This document shows, piece by piece, positions 5,553-8,715 of a DNA stretch of 8,715 bases. Below the pieces are notes generated by a model that saw nothing but the letters and a program-made list of their open reading frames with translations, made no database searches and had not been told where the DNA came from. How positions within the stretch are numbered: the first letter of the stretch is position 1; each line of letters starts with the position of its first letter. A program made the position numbers and the translations under genes. Origin of the DNA: Candidatus Mediterraneibacter colneyensis (GTDB lineage: Bacteria; Bacillota; Clostridia; Lachnospirales; Lachnospiraceae); the NCBI GenBank assembly GCA_019114745.1, contig DXEY01000134.1, positions 1 through 8,715 of the forward strand, written 5' to 3'.

Positions 5553-7175
5553 TTATTCACACTCTCTGATCCGTTTTCTCAGCGGCAGTACCATAGCCGG
5601 AGATACTGAGAGTTCATCCAGTCCCATCTTCAGGAACTCTTCCGTAAGTTCAAGGTCTGCTCCGAGTTCACCGCAGATTCCGATCCAGGCGCCCTCCGCA
5701 TGTGCGCTCTCGGCTGCCATCCGGATCATCGCGAGCACAGCCGGATGATGCGGGTCATAGAACTCATCCAGTTTAGAGTTCTGACGGTCGATCGCCAGCG
5801 TGTACTGGGTCAGGTCATTTGTTCCTACACTGAAGAAGTCAACTTCCTTCGCCAGGTCGCGGCTGACCATCACAGAAGCCGGAGTCTCGATCATGATACC
5901 GAGTTCCACATCTTCCTTGTATGGGATCCCTTCATTCTTCAGTTCTTCTTTCACCTCCGCAATGATCTCTTTGATCCTGCGAACCTCGTCAACTGATATG
6001 ATCATCGGGAACATAATGGAAATATTCCCGTATACAGCTGCGCGGTACAGAGCGCGGAGCTGTGTCTTGAAAATTTCGGGCCTTGTCAGGCAGATACGGA
6101 TTGCACGGTAACCGAGCGCCGGGTTTTCCTCTTTGTCAAGCCCGAAGTAGTCTACCTGCTTGTCCGCTCCGATATCCAGGGTACGGATGATGACTTTCTT
6201 TCCTGCCATGCTCTCCGCAACCTTTTTGTATACTGCAAACTGCTGCTCCTCTGTCGGGAAATCCGTATTCTCAAGATAGAGGAACTCGCTTCGGAAAAGT
6301 CCGATGCCGCCGGCGTCGTTCTTGATCACGGTACCAAGGTCGGATACGTTTCCGATATTGGCGTACACATTGATCTTCTGACCGCTCTTTGTCACATTTT
6401 CTTTGCCTTTTAACTGCTCAAGGAGCGCCTTCTGTTCCAGATCCTTTGCGCGCTTTTCCTCCATCAGTTTCATCGTCTCTTCATCGGGATCGATGTAAAG
6501 AGTTCCGCTGAATCCGTCAATGACCGCGTCATGCCCGTCGTATTCCTCAAGGAGACCTTCTCCGAGCCCGATCACAGCCGGTATGTTCATTGTACGCGCC
6601 AGGATCGCAGTATGTGAATTTGACGAACCGTACATTGTCGCGAACCCGAGCACTTTGCTCTTGTCAAGCTGCACCGTCTCGCTGGGCGCAAGGTCGTCCG
6701 CCGCAATGATGCATGGCTCTGTCATCTCTTTGATCCCGTTGTCCACTCCGCATAAAATATCCAGTACTCTCTCAGATACATCTTTCACGTCTGCCGCACG
6801 GCCCTGCATATATGCGTCGTCCATAGCCGCAAACATTGCGGAAAAATTATCTGCAGTAGTCGCAACCGCATATTCCGCATTCACTTCCTGGGTACGGATG
6901 ATATTTTCGATCGACTCAAGATAATCAAGATCCTCAAGCATCATCTGATGGATCTCAAAGATCATGGCATTAGCCTCTCCGACATCTTCCAGCGCTTTAT
7001 CATAGAGTCCTTTTAACTGTGATACCGCAGTATCTTTTGCCTCCTGGAACCGCTTCCATTCGGCGTCTACATCATCGACGCGTGTTCTTTTGATCACTTT
7101 GTCATTCCTTTTATAAAACAGGATCTTTCCGATCGAAACACCGCCGAATACACTTTTACCGCTAATCGTTATCAT
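5553..7175 (-). CDS. ptsI: PTS Enzyme I (phosphoenolpyruvate-protein phosphotransferase)
   Basis: Cytoplasmic first enzyme of the sugar phosphotransferase system: it takes phosphate from phosphoenolpyruvate onto a histidine and hands it to HPr, encoded just upstream. The phosphorylated residue should be H188 in GSSNSHTAILAR (183-194). The PEP-binding barrel shows GGIGLFRSEFLY (289-300), RTLDIGADKQ (331-340), NPALGYRAIR (351-360), MIETPASV (428-435), FSVGTNDLTQY (448-458) and the catalytic-cysteine segment GICGELGAD (499-507, C501). The length of 540 aa is some 30 residues below the 570-575 of E. coli and Bacillus; the missing part is the extreme C-terminal tail after PLRKRIRE. The stop is followed at once by a clean terminator, so this is a true end, not a frameshift. 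AAGGAG lies 12 bases before the ATG. The gene follows ptsH by 25 bp and surely shares its transcript. Confidence 0.97.
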   Translation of the reverse strand: MITISGKSVFGGVSIGKILFYKRNDKVIKRTRVDDVDAEWKRFQEAKDTAVSQLKGLYDKALEDVGEANAMIFEIHQMMLEDLDYLESIENIIRTQEVNAEYAVATTADNFSAMFAAMDDAYMQGRAADVKDVSERVLDILCGVDNGIKEMTEPCIIAADDLAPSETVQLDKSKVLGFATMYGSSNSHTAILARTMNIPAVIGLGEGLLEEYDGHDAVIDGFSGTLYIDPDEETMKLMEEKRAKDLEQKALLEQLKGKENVTKSGQKINVYANIGNVSDLGTVIKNDAGGIGLFRSEFLYLENTDFPTEEQQFAVYKKVAESMAGKKVIIRTLDIGADKQVDYFGLDKEENPALGYRAIRICLTRPEIFKTQLRALYRAAVYGNISIMFPMIISVDEVRRIKEIIAEVKEELKNEGIPYKEDVELGIMIETPASVMVSRDLAKEVDFFSVGTNDLTQYTLAIDRQNSKLDEFYDPHHPAVLAMIRMAAESAHAEGAWIGICGELGADLELTEEFLKMGLDELSVSPAMVLPLRKRIRECE

Positions 7176-7212
7176 GATTTATAAATTCTCCTTAACTGAT
7201 TTATAAATTCTC
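7175..7212. repeat. 16-bp direct repeat at the ptsH-ptsI junction
   Basis: TGATTTATAAATTCTC occurs at 7175-7190 and again at 7197-7212, a period of 22 bp. One copy (minus strand) spans the last codons and stop of ptsH. The other holds most of the ptsI ribosome-binding site and reaches the first base of its ATG. It looks like a local tandem duplication in which the end of ptsH was copied to form the translation start region of ptsI. Confidence 0.85.
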
Positions 7213-7458
7213 TTTGAAAAATGTCTCTAATTCAGCCGCTGCTTTCTCCTCATCAGCTCCTTCAACTGTAATCGTAACTTCCTCGCCTTTCTTAACGCCA
7301 AGCCCCATCACGCCGAAGATCCTCTTCGCATCAGCACTCTTCTCGCCTTTTGCGATCTTAACTGATGACGCATATCCTCCTGCCTGTTTCACCAGGATTC
7401 CAGCCGGTCTTGCATGGATCCCTTCCGGATCTGTGATCACATATTTAAATTCTTTCAT
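7201..7458 (-). CDS. ptsH: HPr phosphocarrier protein, Ser46 replaced by Arg
   Basis: An 85-aa HPr, the small carrier that passes phosphate from Enzyme I to the sugar-specific EIIA proteins. The active-site histidine is H15 in EGIHARPAG (12-20), so the carrier role is intact. In Gram-positive HPr proteins a regulatory serine sits at position 46 (the KSIMGVMSLG segment of Bacillus) and is phosphorylated by HPr kinase. Here the matching segment is AKRIFGVMGLG and position 46 is Arg (AGG codon, 7321-7323). This copy should therefore be blind to HPr kinase and unable to work with CcpA in the usual way; another HPr copy elsewhere could fill that role. The length is normal for the family. A perfect AGGAGG lies nine bases before the ATG, and a near-consensus promoter lies about 40 bp upstream. 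It is the first gene of the ptsH-ptsI transcript. Confidence 0.97.
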   Translation of the reverse strand: MKEFKYVITDPEGIHARPAGILVKQAGGYASSVKIAKGEKSADAKRIFGVMGLGVKKGEEVTITVEGADEEKAAAELETFFKENL

Positions 7459-7496
7459 TCTCTTGGTCCTCCTTTAGCTTATAATAACTCCTTTTT

Positions 7497-7525
7497 AGTA
7501 TATACCACATGGAACAAATTTTCAA
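7497..7525 (-). promoter_or_regulatory. ptsH-ptsI promoter
   Basis: On the minus strand TTGAAA (7520-7525), a 17-base spacer and TATACT (7497-7502) give a near-consensus sigma-A promoter. The start should fall near 7490, giving a leader of about 32 bases that contains AGGAGG. The promoter lies in the short gap after cysK. I see no clear cre-type operator or RNA antiterminator structure in the gap. Confidence 0.8.
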
Positions 7526-7561
7526 TCTCGGATTGCCGTTCTTCTGGCATTTCCATACAAA

Positions 7562-8494
7562 TCAGTCCTGCTCAAATAAGGGCGTTGAAAGATAACGTTC
7601 CCCCGTATCCGGCAGAAGCGCTACGATCGTCTTTCCCTCATTTTCCGTCTTTTTTGCCTCCTCTATCGCCGCATGGAGCGCCGCTCCCGATGATACGCCC
7701 ACGAGGATCCCTTCCTCTGCCGCCAGAAGCCTTGCGGCAGCGTATGCTTCCTCCTCTTTTACCCTGCTGATCCGGTCACAGATCCCGGTATCCAGGATCT
7801 CGGGTACAAAGCCTGCTCCGATTCCCTGGAGTCCGTGAGGTCCCGGCTTCCCTCCCGAAAGTACCGGAGAGCCTTCCGGTTCCACAGCGATCACTTTGAC
7901 TTCAGGCTTTTTATCACGCAGATATCTTCCAACGCCTGTCAGCGTTCCTCCGGTTCCTGCGCCTGCCACGAAAATATCTACCTCTCCCCGGGTATCCTCC
8001 CAGATTTCAGGTCCGGTTGTCTTATAGTGTGCTTCCGGGTTTGCCCGGTTCACGAACTGTCCGAGGATGATGCCGTTTTCCATCTCTTTTTCCAGTTCTT
8101 CCGCTCTCTTTATCGCTCCTGCCATGCCCTTTGCGCCTTCCGTCAGTACAAGCTGCGCGCCGTATCCGAGCAGAAGTTTCCGCCGTTCCACACTCATTGT
8201 CTCCGGCATCACCAGAACAGCTTTGTAACCTTTTGCCGCCGCTACGGACGCCAGTCCGATACCTGTATTTCCGCTTGTGGGCTCTATGATCACCGCCCCC
8301 GGTTTCAGGCGGCCGCTCTTTTCGGCATCCTCGATCATATTCAGGGCAACTCTGTCCTTCACGCTTCCGGCAGGATTAAAATATTCCAGTTTTATGAGCA
8401 GCCTTGCTTTCAGCTTCCTGCTCCTTTCAAGATTTTCCGCTTCCAGAAGAGGCGTCTTTCCGATCAGTTCTGTTACATTTTTATATAGTGCCAT
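7562..8494 (-). CDS. cysK: Cysteine synthase A (O-acetylserine sulfhydrylase)
   Basis: A 310-aa pyridoxal-phosphate enzyme that makes cysteine from O-acetylserine and sulfide in the cytoplasm. The PLP lysine is K46 in FNPAGSVKDR (39-48). The substrate loop TSGNTG spans 73-78, the phosphate-binding GAGTGGT 178-184, and VGVSSGAA 265-272 supplies the serine near the PLP ring nitrogen. PDTGERYLST (295-304) is the usual C-terminal signature. Length and motifs are those of CysK, without the CBS domains of cystathionine beta-synthase; CysM-type enzymes are close relatives, so the A/M distinction is less sure than the reaction. AGGAGG lies eight bases before the ATG at 8492-8494. No serine acetyltransferase gene is adjacent in this window. 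There is no convincing terminator before the ptsH promoter 36 bp downstream, so some read-through into ptsH is possible. Confidence 0.96.
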   Translation of the reverse strand: MALYKNVTELIGKTPLLEAENLERSRKLKARLLIKLEYFNPAGSVKDRVALNMIEDAEKSGRLKPGAVIIEPTSGNTGIGLASVAAAKGYKAVLVMPETMSVERRKLLLGYGAQLVLTEGAKGMAGAIKRAEELEKEMENGIILGQFVNRANPEAHYKTTGPEIWEDTRGEVDIFVAGAGTGGTLTGVGRYLRDKKPEVKVIAVEPEGSPVLSGGKPGPHGLQGIGAGFVPEILDTGICDRISRVKEEEAYAAARLLAAEEGILVGVSSGAALHAAIEEAKKTENEGKTIVALLPDTGERYLSTPLFEQD

Positions 8495-8527
8495 AGCAAT
8501 AACCTCCTGTCTGTTAGTATGGGTTAT

Positions 8528-8556
8528 ATTTTACACAACCCGACGTACAAATACAA
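8528..8556 (-). promoter_or_regulatory. Candidate cysK promoter
   Basis: On the minus strand TTGTAT (8551-8556), a 17-base spacer and TAAAAT (8528-8533). The predicted start is near 8521, giving a leader of about 27 bases with AGGAGG. The -35 lies inside a 7-bp inverted repeat that could be an operator. The leader is too short for a T-box or an S-box riboswitch. Confidence 0.6.
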
Positions 8557-8565
8557 CAATTTGTA
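8546..8565. repeat. 7-bp inverted repeat over the cysK -35, possible operator
   Basis: TACAAAT (8546-8552) and ATTTGTA (8559-8565) form a perfect inverted repeat with a 6-base centre, covering the cysK -35. A further TTTGTA at 8570-8575 repeats the right arm ten bases on, about one helical turn. The layout suits a dimeric regulator of sulfur genes, but the sequence does not clearly match a CymR site, and A/T-rich promoter DNA can produce such repeats by chance. Confidence 0.4.
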
Positions 8566-8603
8566 ATCTTTTGTATATTTTTACGAAACTGCCCGTTTTA
8601 CAA

Positions 8604-8632
8604 TTGACTTTCATTGTTAAACATGCTACACT
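8604..8632 (+). promoter_or_regulatory. Promoter of the right-edge cold-shock-like gene
   Basis: TTGACT (8604-8609), a 17-base spacer and TACACT (8627-8632) with an extended -10 TG at 8624-8625. It is close to consensus and should be strong. The start is expected near 8639, leaving a leader of about 59 bases. It faces away from the cysK promoter, with 47 bp between the two -35 elements. Confidence 0.8.
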
Positions 8633-8638
8633 GAGCCA

Positions 8639-8664
8639 GTATTGATGCTGTAAGGCAGCGATAC
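8639..8664 (+). other. Leader hairpin upstream of the cold-shock-like gene
   Basis: GCTG (8647-8650), loop TAAGG and CAGC (8656-8659) form a stem that extends outward with GTATT (8639-8643) and GATAC (8660-8664), leaving a 3-base bulge and one G-T pair. It starts at the predicted transcription start. Cold-shock mRNAs often carry structured leaders that affect stability and translation at low temperature; that link is inference here. Confidence 0.35.
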
Positions 8665-8697
8665 GGCAACTTATTTATTTTTATGGAGGGTTACACA

Positions 8698-8715
8698 ATG
8701 ACAGGTACAGTGAAA
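8698..8715 (+). CDS. Start of a probable cold-shock protein (3' end off window)
   Basis: Only six codons are visible, encoding MTGTVK, the usual opening of bacterial cold-shock (CspA-family) proteins, which normally continue WFN plus a KGYGFI RNA-binding motif. The gene runs off the right edge, so the OB-fold cannot be checked. GGAGGG lies seven bases before the ATG, and a strong promoter with an approximately 59-base leader precedes it, which fits a highly expressed small protein. If correct, the product would be a single-domain nucleic-acid chaperone of about 65-70 aa. The short visible stretch leaves room for another protein. Confidence 0.6.

Noticed and set aside
7526..7561. TGCC-N8-GGCA as a cysK terminator
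   Set aside because: Only four base pairs with no U-tract behind it; too weak to call.
8495..8603. T-box or SAM riboswitch upstream of cysK
   Set aside because: The predicted leader is about 27 bases and there is no T-box or S-box core in the 200-bp gap.
7835..8645. Two + strand open frames opposite and upstream of cysK (7835-8488, 8277-8645)
   Set aside because: Antisense to cysK; the second also runs across both intergenic promoters. No supporting motif.

Overview
The window looks like core chromosome of a Lachnospiraceae-type Clostridium (Bacillota). Base composition is balanced, Shine-Dalgarno sites are strong (AGGAGG/GGAGGG), promoters are sigma-A-like with 17-bp spacers, the ptsH-ptsI proteins are of clostridial type, and the LexA boxes are of the Gram-positive GAAC-N4-GTTC kind. 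The family-level assignment is inference. I see no tRNA, rRNA, CRISPR array, insertion sequence or prophage gene.

Layout, left to right. (1) Bases 2-871, + strand: a LysR-family regulator whose first few residues lie off the left edge. Its 3' end overlaps the convergent helicase gene by 25 bp. (2) Bases 847-5420, - strand: a three-gene set read rSAM -> DUF4130 -> nuclease-helicase. The first gene encodes a radical-SAM protein of the TIGR03916 type ('putative DNA modification/repair'), with a helix-hairpin-helix and a C-terminal QLSLF motif that matches the bacterial sliding-clamp-binding consensus. The second, overlapping by 23 bp, is its usual partner (TIGR03915/DUF4130). The third is an XPD/DinG-type iron-sulfur helicase with an N-terminal PD-(D/E)XK nuclease-like domain. 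The promoter in front of the set carries one perfect and one near-perfect LexA (SOS) core, one just after the -10 and one between -35 and -10. (3) Bases 5490-7525, - strand: ptsH (HPr) and ptsI (Enzyme I) with a clear promoter and a clear intrinsic terminator. This HPr has the catalytic His15 but Arg in place of the regulatory Ser46. (4) Bases 7562-8556, - strand: cysK (O-acetylserine sulfhydrylase) with its promoter and an inverted repeat over the -35. (5) Bases 8604-8715, + strand: a divergent promoter, a leader with a hairpin, and the first six codons of a gene that starts like a cold-shock protein.

The most interesting part is region 2. It reads as a DNA-damage-inducible DNA-processing module: an uncharacterised radical-SAM enzyme that may dock on the replication clamp, a small dedicated partner, and a nuclease-helicase. 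The radical-SAM/DUF4130 pair is known to family databases, but to my knowledge it has no established reaction. The SOS boxes and the clamp motif are direct sequence clues to when and where it acts.
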